In this document: positions 8,184 through 16,125 of the stretch, one piece after another | How the letters are laid out: every line of letters starts with the position of its first letter | Numbering within the stretch: the stretch's first letter is position 1 | Assembly: GCA_009786985.1 (NCBI GenBank) | Contig: WRGW01000103.1 | Span: 1 to 40,125 of the forward strand | DNA from: Oscillospiraceae bacterium | GTDB taxonomy: Bacteria > Bacillota > Clostridia > Oscillospirales > Ruminococcaceae | Direction: 5' to 3' | DNA: 40,125 nucleotides | Program-made: the position numbers and the translations under genes | Notes under the pieces: model-generated | Database searches by the model: none | Seen by the model: the letters and a program-made list of their open reading frames with translations, nothing else | Told to the model about the DNA's origin: nothing

Positions 8184-8414
8184 TTAATCAACTAAATCTA
8201 TAATTTTTAAAGAAGTGAGCGAAATATCCATCATTATTGGCAACATCTCCTCAATCGTCCATTCAGTTGGTTTTGTATAAATAGATACTGCCTGTAGCAT
8301 AACAAGCTTTTCGTCAATAGGAATAGATATATTTTCACAATTATTTTGATTGATAGGTAAACTATAATTTGCAGCTGTTAATCTATCAATTCTATTCAAC
8401 AAAAGCATATCCAT
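8184..8414 (-). CDS. Small hypothetical protein, doubtful gene
   Basis: A 76-residue open frame; I do not recognise it. It is acidic and hydrophobic toward the C-terminus (TIEEMLPIMMDISLTSLKIIDL) with no TM segment or motif. Its ATG overlaps the end of the nuclease remnant in another frame and has no convincing ribosome binding site. It may be a shifted 3' piece of a longer lost gene of the island rather than a working gene. Confidence 0.3.
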   Translation of the reverse strand: MDMLLLNRIDRLTAANYSLPINQNNCENISIPIDEKLVMLQAVSIYTKPTEWTIEEMLPIMMDISLTSLKIIDLVD

Positions 8415-8700
8415 GTTTCAGCAAATGTGCGTTTATAAAAGTCTTGTTATCGAGATAAAGATACGCTGGCAAAAAGCCATCATCACATTGTAAACCCTGA
8501 GTTTTATCTTCTTTTAAGAAAACTTTTCTTCCCTTAAACTTATCCGTACATAAATTCAATAGCTTGATTTAGTTTTGAAACATCATTTTTGAAAAATAGT
8601 TTACAGCTTTATCATGTTTCTGTGCTTTTTCACCAAATATTTCTTTTGGACCTTGTCCTTTTATTTTTTCTTTAGTTAATCGGTCAGTTTGTCTTTTCAT
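8392..8700 (-). pseudogene. Staphylococcal-nuclease-like (SNase) gene with an in-frame stop
   Basis: An ATG at 8698-8700 with AGGAAGGGAC upstream opens a frame of 43 codons, hits TAA (8569-8571), and continues in the same frame for 58 codons to TAG at 8392. The joined product looks like the C-terminal two-thirds of a thermonuclease domain: FGEKAQKHDKAV before the stop, then FKGRKVFLKEDKTQG, GFLPAYLYLDNKTFINAHLL and KHGYAFVE. These match the family pattern GkkVyLe.D...GRlLAYvyl.dg.fvNeeLlr.GyA. The N-terminal catalytic strand with IDGDT and the first arginine are absent. The most likely reading is a decayed nuclease gene; stop read-through is less likely. It begins 12 bp after the methyltransferase at 8713. 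Confidence 0.6.
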
Positions 8701-8712
8701 TTTTGTCCCTTC

Positions 8713-9777
8713 CTACTTACAACATTTGTGTCTAATCAAAATTCTGAAATATGGGCATTTGCCGTTCACCGATAAATCTTTTCCATCATTACCTTTGCGA
8801 AATCCAACTATTTCAAATTGTTCTGGACAATATTTGTGGAGAAAAGAAATAGGGACACCCATTACGCCATCATAATCCGAAGGAATAGCATAGGTAAAAG
8901 GAACTTCAATCGCATCGTAATTGTCATATTTGTCGTAGATTTTTTTGCCTCTGATTGCTTTGTGGTTACTATGCTTAAAATTTTCCTCCATTGTCATAAG
9001 TTTAAGTTTTTTATGGCGACGACCATGTTCAAGATTTGTAAGCCAGATGGTGTTATTTGTAGAAACTATTCTATTACCGTGTTCATCTATTCTTGCTTCA
9101 GAACCATTTAGCGGATAATGTTTTGGTACTATAAATCCCTTAAAACTCCTCCCAAAAGCTAACCCCATCCACATACAGTTGTTTTTAATTAAAGGAAAAA
9201 TTTCTTTGTAAGTAATCGCATTCATATTACTGATGAGCAAAAACTTTTTCTCATACTTCATAAGTTGCCCCACGTATTCCCTAAATAGAGAAAACGGTGG
9301 ATTAGTAACGACAATATCAGCTTCTTTGAGAAGTGCCACACACTCATCAGAGCGAAAATCACCATCGCCATTTAATCGAGTCAAGATATTTTTCTTATTT
9401 CGCAAAAGCCATTCAACATCTGGTAAACCGACAGCACCATCACCAGTATAATCATCGACCTCAGTAATAACAATTTTGTGAGGAGCTTTTGTAGTCTTGT
9501 TTTCTACTGATTCGTCATCAAACAAGGAAAGCTGCGTATTCGCAATCGGCGAACCTGAATAACAAGTCGCAATCAGCTTTTTCAAACCCCACGAATTAAA
9601 CCCCATCGCAAAATACTTAAAGAAATTACTCTCGTAAGGGTCATCACAATTACAGAGAACAACTTTTCCTTTGAATTGTTCTTTATAGTACCGCAACTCT
9701 TTTTCAATATCTACTAATTGTGTATAAAACTCATCTGATTTTGCTTTTTTCGCTTTATCGAGCGTTCTTGTTGCCAT
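8713..9777 (-). CDS. Adenine-specific DNA methyltransferase, EcoRI family
   Basis: The 354-residue product resembles the M.EcoRI-type N6-adenine methyltransferase family. The N-terminal KSDEFYTQLVDIEKELRYY and LCNCDDPYESNFFKYF (residues 41-56) are typical of the family, and the catalytic NPPFSLFREYV sits at 159-169. GDGDFRSDE (137-145) and IVPKHYPLNG are also family-like. The frame is open upstream from a TTG; I chose the ATG at 9777 because GAGGGGG lies just before it. The leader carries a degraded copy of the flhA 3' end. No EcoRI-like endonuclease is adjacent, only remnants of other nuclease types, so it is an orphan or a decayed restriction-modification partner. Its target site cannot be read from the sequence. 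Confidence 0.88.
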   Translation of the reverse strand: MATRTLDKAKKAKSDEFYTQLVDIEKELRYYKEQFKGKVVLCNCDDPYESNFFKYFAMGFNSWGLKKLIATCYSGSPIANTQLSLFDDESVENKTTKAPHKIVITEVDDYTGDGAVGLPDVEWLLRNKKNILTRLNGDGDFRSDECVALLKEADIVVTNPPFSLFREYVGQLMKYEKKFLLISNMNAITYKEIFPLIKNNCMWMGLAFGRSFKGFIVPKHYPLNGSEARIDEHGNRIVSTNNTIWLTNLEHGRRHKKLKLMTMEENFKHSNHKAIRGKKIYDKYDNYDAIEVPFTYAIPSDYDGVMGVPISFLHKYCPEQFEIVGFRKGNDGKDLSVNGKCPYFRILIRHKCCK

Positions 9778-9785
9778 GTGACACT

Positions 9786-9861
9786 CACCCCCTCGTCTCA
9801 AAAATCAGCTTCAAACATTACTGCCCTTGAGCGTCCACACCACTAGTCAATTCTTTATTAC
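9786..9861 (-). repeat. Direct repeat of the flhA 3' end, copy beside the EcoRI-family methyltransferase
   Basis: Read on the minus strand this repeats the last codons of flhA, its stop and the downstream leader (true copy at 11386-11474). It still reads NKELTSGVDAQGQ-stop against NKGLPGGLPSGMDSQGQ-stop in FlhA. There is a 12-bp gap and about six substitutions in the best 61 bp. The stop codon of the upstream methyltransferase (9858-9860) lies within its first bases. The 3' part of the repeat supplies the GAGGGGG ribosome binding site for the methyltransferase at 8713-9777. Confidence 0.85.
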
Positions 9862-11381
9862 TCATCAAATCTTAACTGTTTGCCTTGCTCTTCAACAATT
9901 TTTTTAGATTGTTTTGTTACCCTTACAGTAGGCATTTCAAATCTTGCACCATTTAACATATCCCCGATTTTAACAATTTTGATTACTTCGATTTCTTTTT
10001 GATAGATATCACAATAATAAGTTCCTGCATTTACAGCATATTTTATCATTGGAGCGGTCGGTTCTTGTAAAGTCAAGAATATACCACATACAGCTTTTTC
10101 TATTTGTATCACACTATGAAAATCACGTATATCTCTTTCGCCTACTTTTCCCGATTTAACAGAGAATAAAACCAAACTTGGGTTGTATTTATCGTCTAAA
10201 ATACGCAATCTACCGTCAATTCCGCCGTCTGCACCTTTTTTATCATTTGGAATTGCATTATCATTTGAGTATGTCAACACTGCCCACATTTCAAACTCTT
10301 TACGTAATTTATCGCTTTCTTTTGCCAACGCATGAGCAGACTTCATGTCAAGCGGAACGCCTTTAATGTTTTTGTTTTGGATTATACTTTCGCCATAAGT
10401 ATCAATTAAGCGTTTCTTAATCACATAAATGCTTTGATATGTTATGTCAATTCCTATCCATTTACGATTTAATCGCTGTGCTACTGCTATTGTAGTTCCG
10501 CAACCACAGTAACAATCTAAAACCACATCACCCTCATTACTACTTGCTTTTATTATGCGTTCTAATAGCTTTTCAGGTTTTTGTGTCGGATATCCTAGTT
10601 TTTCTTTGTTGCTCCCTGCTAATATTGAAATATCCCATACATCTCTTGGTATTCCATGATTGATATTAAACCCTTTATTTTCATCTGTTGTATCGATTAT
10701 CGTAGTCTTACTTCCTGCAAAATGCTTATTGCTTACAAATCCGTTTTCATCTGCATATTTCCCCCAACGCTTTATTGTGCTTTCGCTTGGTGGAAAGTCT
10801 TTTCTATCGGGATTAAAATATGAATTTTTACCTTTTGTATAGAAAAATATTACATCATGGTCTTTGCCAAAATGAGATTTTAGTACTTTTAATGTTGACC
10901 TATAACTCCAAATTATCTCATTCTTAAAATCGCCACCTTGACTGCAAAATACAGCATCAAGCAACAATTTCAAATAATGACTTGCAGTAGTATCGCAATG
11001 CAAATAAAAGCTCCCTGTCGGCTTCAAAACACGATGTATTTCAGCTATGCGTAATGTCATTGAAACTATATATGCAAGCATACTGCCTTTGCCGAGTATC
11101 TTTGTCAATCCCTCAATCAAATCTATTGCTTGGTGAGGGAGTTTGTGTTTGTTTAACATTATTTCGTTTAATGATTTAACAGATTCAACATCCCAATCCC
11201 ACTTATCTACAAATGCTAATACTTGTGCTTTATCCTCTGTCCCTATGTTGTTATAAATTTGATTGTAATTTCGTTTTGAATTAAATGGCGGGTCTATATA
11301 ACATAAGTCAACGGTTTCGTCTTTAATATATTTACGCATTATGTCAAGATTATCTCCAAAGTATAATTGAGGATAATTCAT
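9858..11381 (-). CDS. Site-specific DNA methyltransferase (beta class) fused to a PD-(D/E)XK-like domain
   Basis: 507-residue product. Motif IV DLCYIDPPFNSKRNY (catalytic DPPF at 30-33) comes before motif X/I: TQKPEKLLERII (266-277) and VVLDCYCGCGTTIAVAQ (286-302), which binds SAM. This order marks a beta-type N4-cytosine/N6-adenine enzyme. After residue 350 a second domain shows GADGGIDG (383-390), LVLFSVKSGKVGERDIRDF (403-421) and GIFLTLQEPTAPM. This pattern is close to Mrr-like nuclease folds, with D389 and S407-x-K409 in the D...(E/Q/S)xK positions. The protein may therefore both modify and cut. The start at 11381 follows GAGGGGGG. The gene sits between direct repeats of the flhA end. Confidence 0.9.
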   Translation of the reverse strand: MNYPQLYFGDNLDIMRKYIKDETVDLCYIDPPFNSKRNYNQIYNNIGTEDKAQVLAFVDKWDWDVESVKSLNEIMLNKHKLPHQAIDLIEGLTKILGKGSMLAYIVSMTLRIAEIHRVLKPTGSFYLHCDTTASHYLKLLLDAVFCSQGGDFKNEIIWSYRSTLKVLKSHFGKDHDVIFFYTKGKNSYFNPDRKDFPPSESTIKRWGKYADENGFVSNKHFAGSKTTIIDTTDENKGFNINHGIPRDVWDISILAGSNKEKLGYPTQKPEKLLERIIKASSNEGDVVLDCYCGCGTTIAVAQRLNRKWIGIDITYQSIYVIKKRLIDTYGESIIQNKNIKGVPLDMKSAHALAKESDKLRKEFEMWAVLTYSNDNAIPNDKKGADGGIDGRLRILDDKYNPSLVLFSVKSGKVGERDIRDFHSVIQIEKAVCGIFLTLQEPTAPMIKYAVNAGTYYCDIYQKEIEVIKIVKIGDMLNGARFEMPTVRVTKQSKKIVEEQGKQLRFDE

Positions 11382-11385
11382 ACCG

Positions 11386-11474
11386 CACCCCCCTCGTCTC
11401 AAAAATCAGCCTCTTACATTACTGCCCCTGAGAGTCCATACCACTAGGAAGTCCGCCAGGCAACCCTTTATTAC
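11386..11474 (-). repeat. Direct repeat, original flhA 3' end and leader
   Basis: It contains the last codons of flhA, the stop, and the about 30-bp leader ending in GAGACGAGGGGGG before the methyltransferase start. It is the partner of 9786-9861. The 24-bp leader core is almost identical in both copies, differing by one C in the C-run. The coding part shows mainly silent or conservative differences, so the second copy either aged in place or came from a related strain's flhA. Confidence 0.85.
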
Positions 11475-13572
11475 CAAGAGTAATATTGCCGATTGACTGA
11501 ATCTGAACAATACTATCGATTTCATTATAAGAAAGCACAGTAATCCCTGGTATAAATTGTTCAACCAATTTCTTATAATACACACGAACAATCGGGCTTG
11601 TGAGAACGATTACTTGCGGTATAACATCACGAACTTTGTTGATTTCTTCGGTAGATACAGCCATAATTTCCTGAATAGTATCAGGGTCAAGTGCAAGATA
11701 ACTTCCTCGGTCAGACTTTTTGACGTTTGCGATAATCGTATCTTCAATCCGTGGGTCGAGGGTGATTACACGAAGCGAGTTAGCTTCAGCGAATCTCCTT
11801 GTAATCGTACGTTTGAGTGCTTGACGAACGTATTCAACCGCAATATCAATATCTTTGAGCGACGCAACATTTTCCGCCAACGATTCAAGAATCGTCTCCA
11901 TATCACGAATAGGAATACCCTCTTTAAGCAACATACAAAGAACTTTTTGCAGGTATCCAATCGATACAATGCTTGGAATAAGGTCTTCCACCACGGCAGG
12001 ATTGCTTTCTTTCATGTTCTCTACCATAGTTTTAACATCTTGGCGCGACAGAATTTCATGACAGTGTGTCCGCACGACTTCTGACAAATGAGTAATCATT
12101 ACAGAAACAGGGTCAATTAGAGTGTAACCCGCAACGTCAGCGACGACTTTTTTGTCCTCACTAATCCAGCGTGCAGGAATACCAAACGCTGGCTCAATCG
12201 TATCAATACCCTCTACTTGATTAACAACATCTCCATTATCAATCGCCAAATAATGGTCGGTAAGAATTTCACCACGTGTGACTTCTTCACCCTTGATTTT
12301 AATCAGATACTGGTTAGGGTTGATTTCAGGATTGTTGCGCATACGAACAGACGGGAAAACCATTCCCATTTCAGTGGCAAACTGCTTTCTGAAAAGAACC
12401 ACACGTTCAATAGTACTACCGCCACTCTTTTCATCTACCAAGTGCAGTAGCGAGTACCCGAATTCCATCTCAATTTGCTCAACATTAAGTAACTTGAACA
12501 CATTATCGATATTTCGATAATATCCCTCTTCACTAGCACTGCCATTAGCAGGCATAGCCTCCATTTCATCCATCTCGACTTGTTCGGCTAAGACTGCGTT
12601 TTCAATTTCTTGGCGTTTTAGCATTCTGCTAATCATGTATCCGAATATAATCAAAGACGTACCAATCAAGAATAAAATCATTCTCGGGAAACCTGGTAAA
12701 GCCATCAAAGCCAACACCGTCATACCCGCAATGTACATAATAGTCGGATTTTGGGTAAACTGTCTTCTTACATCAAAGTTGAAAGAACCTTCAGTTCCCG
12801 CTCTCGTAACGACCATACCAGTCGCAGTTGAAATCATAAGTGCTGGAATCATCGACGCTAATCCATCACCTACCGTCAAGAGGAAGTAGATGTCAGTAAC
12901 ATCGCCAAAAGTCATTCCATACATAACCATACCAATTATACCGCCCGCAATCAAGTTGACGAGGGCTGTGATAATCGACATAATAGCGTCACCTTTTACG
13001 AACTTAGTAGCACCATCCATCGCACCAAAAAAGTCAGCCTCACGCTGAATTTTTGAACGACGGATTTTCGCTTCCTCATCAGTAATAGCACCAGTATTGA
13101 GGTCAGCGTCAATCGCCATCTGTTTTCCTGGCATAGCGTCCAAAGTAAATCGTGCTGCAACCTCCGATACACGCTCTGAACCCTTAGTGATTACGAGGAA
13201 GTTGGTTATTACAATGATTATAAATACGATAAATCCGACAACAGCATTTCCGCCCATTACGAAGTTACCATAAGTCGCAATTACATTACCCGCCGCCGTT
13301 TCGCCAGTAGTTGCAGCATTAGTAAGAATCAGACGAGTGGTGGAAATGGTTAATGCTAATCGAAAAACCGTCGTAATCAGAAGAATAGACGGAAAAATCG
13401 AAAACTCAAGCGTTTCCTTGATATACATGGTCATAAGCAAGATAATAACTGCAAGAGACACATTTATAATCAAGAAAAAGTCAATCAAAGTGGTAGGAAG
13501 TGGTATTACTATAGCAAGCACAATTACAATGACAAATACTGCAAATATATTATTTAATAGCTTTTTAATCAT
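11419..13572 (-). CDS. flhA: Flagellar export gate protein FlhA
   Basis: Membrane export-gate subunit that forms a cytoplasmic ring docking export substrates and chaperones. The 717-residue product has about eight TM helices in the first 330 residues. The family signature RFTLDAMPGKQMAIDADLNTG lies in the large cytoplasmic loop, and the cytoplasmic domain fills residues 360-717. It follows flhB by 27 bp. Its last codons are duplicated downstream at 9786-9861. flhF and flhG, which normally follow, are replaced by DNA methyltransferase genes. Confidence 0.98.
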   Translation of the reverse strand: MIKKLLNNIFAVFVIVIVLAIVIPLPTTLIDFFLIINVSLAVIILLMTMYIKETLEFSIFPSILLITTVFRLALTISTTRLILTNAATTGETAAGNVIATYGNFVMGGNAVVGFIVFIIIVITNFLVITKGSERVSEVAARFTLDAMPGKQMAIDADLNTGAITDEEAKIRRSKIQREADFFGAMDGATKFVKGDAIMSIITALVNLIAGGIIGMVMYGMTFGDVTDIYFLLTVGDGLASMIPALMISTATGMVVTRAGTEGSFNFDVRRQFTQNPTIMYIAGMTVLALMALPGFPRMILFLIGTSLIIFGYMISRMLKRQEIENAVLAEQVEMDEMEAMPANGSASEEGYYRNIDNVFKLLNVEQIEMEFGYSLLHLVDEKSGGSTIERVVLFRKQFATEMGMVFPSVRMRNNPEINPNQYLIKIKGEEVTRGEILTDHYLAIDNGDVVNQVEGIDTIEPAFGIPARWISEDKKVVADVAGYTLIDPVSVMITHLSEVVRTHCHEILSRQDVKTMVENMKESNPAVVEDLIPSIVSIGYLQKVLCMLLKEGIPIRDMETILESLAENVASLKDIDIAVEYVRQALKRTITRRFAEANSLRVITLDPRIEDTIIANVKKSDRGSYLALDPDTIQEIMAVSTEEINKVRDVIPQVIVLTSPIVRVYYKKLVEQFIPGITVLSYNEIDSIVQIQSIGNITLGNKGLPGGLPSGMDSQGQ

Positions 13573-13599
13573 GCTACAGTAAGCTCCTTCATTAAAATA

Positions 13600-14730
13600 T
13601 TATTTAATATTATTGGAATTATTATTTTCATCAGCATTTTCGACACTCGGATTATCGAGTGTAATCCCTTTCGCTGTGTACATATCGGTAAGGATAATCG
13701 CAATCGCATTATACAAAGACGGTGGAACTTCGTCACCAACTTCAACGGTGTCATACAACTCGCGTGCTAACGGACGGTTTTCTGCAATATACACTTCATT
13801 TTCTTCACCTATGTTGATGATTTTTTGTGCTAACGAATCTTTACCTTTGGCGAGTACTTTTGGTGCAGACAGGCTAGTTTTTCTGTCATACTTAATTGCA
13901 ACAGCAAAGTGAGTCGGGTTACGGACAATCACGTCAGAATCAGGGACACTTTCAAGCATACGTTGACCAGCAATTTCTCGCTGCTTTTGTTTGATTTTGC
14001 TTTTAATTTGCGGGTCACCCTCAATTTGTTTATATTCGTCTTTAACTTCCTGTTTAGACATTTTGAGCTTTTTTTCATACTGCCACCACTGGAATATATA
14101 GTCACCAATTGAAATGAACGCAATAATCATCGCAATCAACATAACTAACGCAAAAATCTGCTGTGCGGCGTACAACACACCTTGTTGTGGCATACTATCG
14201 AGAAGCCGGTAATAGTCATTCATGTTACCGTAAACTCGAAAAAAAACCAGTGCCATAACCGCCGAAATAACAATCATACCTTTTACGACATTCACAAGCG
14301 TTTGCATCGAGAACAGCCGTTTAGCACCCTTAATCGGGTCAAGTTTAGAGAATTTCGGTCTAAGCGGTTTCATCGTGAACAAACCACGTGTCTGAACTAC
14401 CGAAACCAATACTGGAACTAAAAACCCTACTGCTAACAGCGGTGCTAAAATCAGAACAAAAGTCCTCATCACAAAACGTGCTGTTTCCATAAAATCTTCT
14501 ATTTGTAAAGAACGCTCAAACCCAACTCGTTGAAACGATTCATACGTTGCCAGTTGCCAGACATCAAACATATATCTTCCCACAATAAACAGTGTGAAAA
14601 AAATCAAAAGAATAAAAAAAGCCGTTGAAATTTCCTTGCTTTGAAGAACGTTACCCTCTTTTTCACGAGCATCTTTACGTTTCTTCGGCGTGGCCTTCTC
14701 GGTTTTTTCTTGTCCGCCACCTTCTCCCAC
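13600..14730 (-). CDS. flhB: Flagellar export switch protein FlhB
   Basis: Export apparatus membrane protein that switches substrate specificity from hook to filament. The 376-residue product has an N-terminal QEKTEKATPKKRKDAREKEG, four TM helices (about 34-52, 92-112, 150-168, 190-212), and the autocleavage site NPTH at 271-274 in VIVRNPTHFAVAIKYD. The C-terminus is rich in Asn (ENADENNNSNN). The start is GTG with a GGGGGG-containing site that overlaps the fliR end region, 5 bp after the fliR stop, suggesting translational coupling. Confidence 0.97.
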   Translation of the reverse strand: MGEGGGQEKTEKATPKKRKDAREKEGNVLQSKEISTAFFILLIFFTLFIVGRYMFDVWQLATYESFQRVGFERSLQIEDFMETARFVMRTFVLILAPLLAVGFLVPVLVSVVQTRGLFTMKPLRPKFSKLDPIKGAKRLFSMQTLVNVVKGMIVISAVMALVFFRVYGNMNDYYRLLDSMPQQGVLYAAQQIFALVMLIAMIIAFISIGDYIFQWWQYEKKLKMSKQEVKDEYKQIEGDPQIKSKIKQKQREIAGQRMLESVPDSDVIVRNPTHFAVAIKYDRKTSLSAPKVLAKGKDSLAQKIINIGEENEVYIAENRPLARELYDTVEVGDEVPPSLYNAIAIILTDMYTAKGITLDNPSVENADENNNSNNIK

Positions 14731-14735
14731 TTATC

Positions 14736-15527
14736 TTACCCCCCAAGCATATGCATTGTTTCAAACAGATTTTCAAACATTATGTCCATTATATTACGGA
14801 GAAAATCTGCCATTGCTGGTGTAATTGTCACAACCATAAACAAACCCATCATAACTCTCATCTGGATATTTACGATAAAAATCTGGATTTGTGGAACAGC
14901 TTTCATGATAACACCAACGCAGATTTGCAAAATCAATTGTGCTACAATTAAAGGCATCGCCATCGTGACCGCTAAAATCAGAATTTGTGCAAAAAAATTC
15001 GATATATTGTACGAAAAATACAGCCAGTTATCACTAAGTTCAAACCCGATTGGTATAATCTCATATGAGAGGTGAAATAACCTTATATAACTAAGATGTC
15101 CGCCCGCTATAAAGAAATATAAGACAAAAATATAATGATACAAACTCGCCATAATCGGCATTGTTATTCCAGTTGTTGGGTCAAACATTTCTGCCAACGC
15201 CAACATCATTTGATTGTCCATAAGTTTTCCGCCTAAAATTATGACAGAAAGCACCATGTTCACAATAAACCCGAACACAAATCCAAGTGCCGCCTCCAGA
15301 ATCAAAACACCAACAAAATGCGGGATTGACATCGGAATAAATCCAATTACATCTCCGATTGAACCCACCATAACAAAAGTAAGCACAACCGACATCGCAA
15401 TACGAACTTGAACGGGAACTGTTCCACGGCTCAATATAGGGTTGAATATGAAAATCCCGGTAACTCGTGCAAAAACAACGAGTATGCCGACAAAGTTATA
15501 TAAAATTAAATCCCATACTTCTTGCAC
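14736..15527 (-). CDS. fliR: Flagellar export gate protein FliR
   Basis: Export-gate core subunit, 263 residues, with about six hydrophobic helices, FARVTGIFIFNPILSRGTVPVQVRI near the N-terminus, and the typical C-terminal LQICVGVIMKAVPQIQIFIVNIQMR. The start is GTG with a weak GGCGGA site. A 230-bp gap holding a family C element separates it from fliQ, which is unusual because fliP-fliQ-fliR are normally tightly packed. Confidence 0.96.
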   Translation of the reverse strand: MQEVWDLILYNFVGILVVFARVTGIFIFNPILSRGTVPVQVRIAMSVVLTFVMVGSIGDVIGFIPMSIPHFVGVLILEAALGFVFGFIVNMVLSVIILGGKLMDNQMMLALAEMFDPTTGITMPIMASLYHYIFVLYFFIAGGHLSYIRLFHLSYEIIPIGFELSDNWLYFSYNISNFFAQILILAVTMAMPLIVAQLILQICVGVIMKAVPQIQIFIVNIQMRVMMGLFMVVTITPAMADFLRNIMDIMFENLFETMHMLGG

Positions 15528-15555
15528 AATATTTCCGCCATTTCTCCGCCATCTC

Positions 15556-15722
15556 TAAGAGCCTGTTCAATATCTCCAAACGAGCGGAATTTCGATTAAA
15601 TTTTTCGTTAGACAAGGCGAAATTTTTGCGAATATCCATTGATATTTAAGAAAATTTCAACGCAGTATGACGGCAAATTTACCGAAAATTTCGCCGTGAG
15701 CGAGATATTGAACAGGTTCTAA
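15556..15722. mobile_element. Family C MITE-like element between fliQ and fliR
   Basis: The inverted ends AGAGCCTGTTCAATATCTC (15558-15576) and GAGATATTGAACAGGTTCT (15702-15720) differ at a single position. The whole 165-bp block is an imperfect palindrome with arms of about 80 bp; inner arms include GGCGAAATTTT and AAAATTTCGCC, and the centre is AATATC-catt-GATATT. No coding capacity is present. The structure fits a non-autonomous transposon moved by a transposase elsewhere. A TA or TAAG-like flank may be the target duplication. Confidence 0.8.
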
Positions 15723-15757
15723 GCTATTATTCCCAATAATACTACATTTTCGACTTT

Positions 15758-16027
15758 TTATAAACCTACTTCCGACATTCGCCCAAAAATAAAAGTAACA
15801 TAATCTATAATCTGTTGCATCATCCAAGGACCAAATACAAGAAGTGCAATCGAAATCCCAATTAATTTCGGAGCAAAAGACAATGTCTGTTCTTGAATCT
15901 GTGTCGCCGCTTGTAAAATTGCGATTACAAGACCTATTCCCATCGCTGCAATCAACATCGGGGCGGCCAATCTAAAAGCAAGCCAAAGCCCAGCAGTAAA
16001 AATTTCTAATACTATTTCCTGAGTCAT
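15758..16027 (-). CDS. fliQ: Flagellar export gate protein FliQ
   Basis: Small export-gate subunit of 89 residues with two TM helices (about 17-38 and 52-73). The family pattern LIAAMGIGLVIAILQAATQIQEQTLSFAPKL is clear. AAGGTGG precedes the ATG. It lies between fliP, about 98 bp upstream, and a family C element. Confidence 0.96.
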   Translation of the reverse strand: MTQEIVLEIFTAGLWLAFRLAAPMLIAAMGIGLVIAILQAATQIQEQTLSFAPKLIGISIALLVFGPWMMQQIIDYVTFIFGRMSEVGL

Positions 16028-16125
16028 TTTTCCACCTTTTCTGAATTTTGACTAACCCGAATTTTCTCACAAATTTTAATTTTTGCAATGACTTGCAAAA
16101 CTTGTCCAAATTTTGAATAGCACAG

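Noticed and set aside
8184-8414. Continuation of the SNase-like protein
   Set aside because: It is in another frame and lacks the usual C-terminal SNase features, so I list it separately as a doubtful ORF.
7797-8712. tRNA or integrase gene that would explain island insertion
   Set aside because: No cloverleaf-like sequence or recombinase motif was found in the island or its edges.
8713-9777. Complete EcoRI-type restriction-modification system
   Set aside because: No partner endonuclease resembling EcoRI lies beside it; only remnants of SNase and HNH types are seen. Recognition of GAATTC cannot be concluded from family membership.
11557-12084. 175-codon open frame antisense to flhA
   Set aside because: Composition is a shadow of the flhA codons and no start signal is present.
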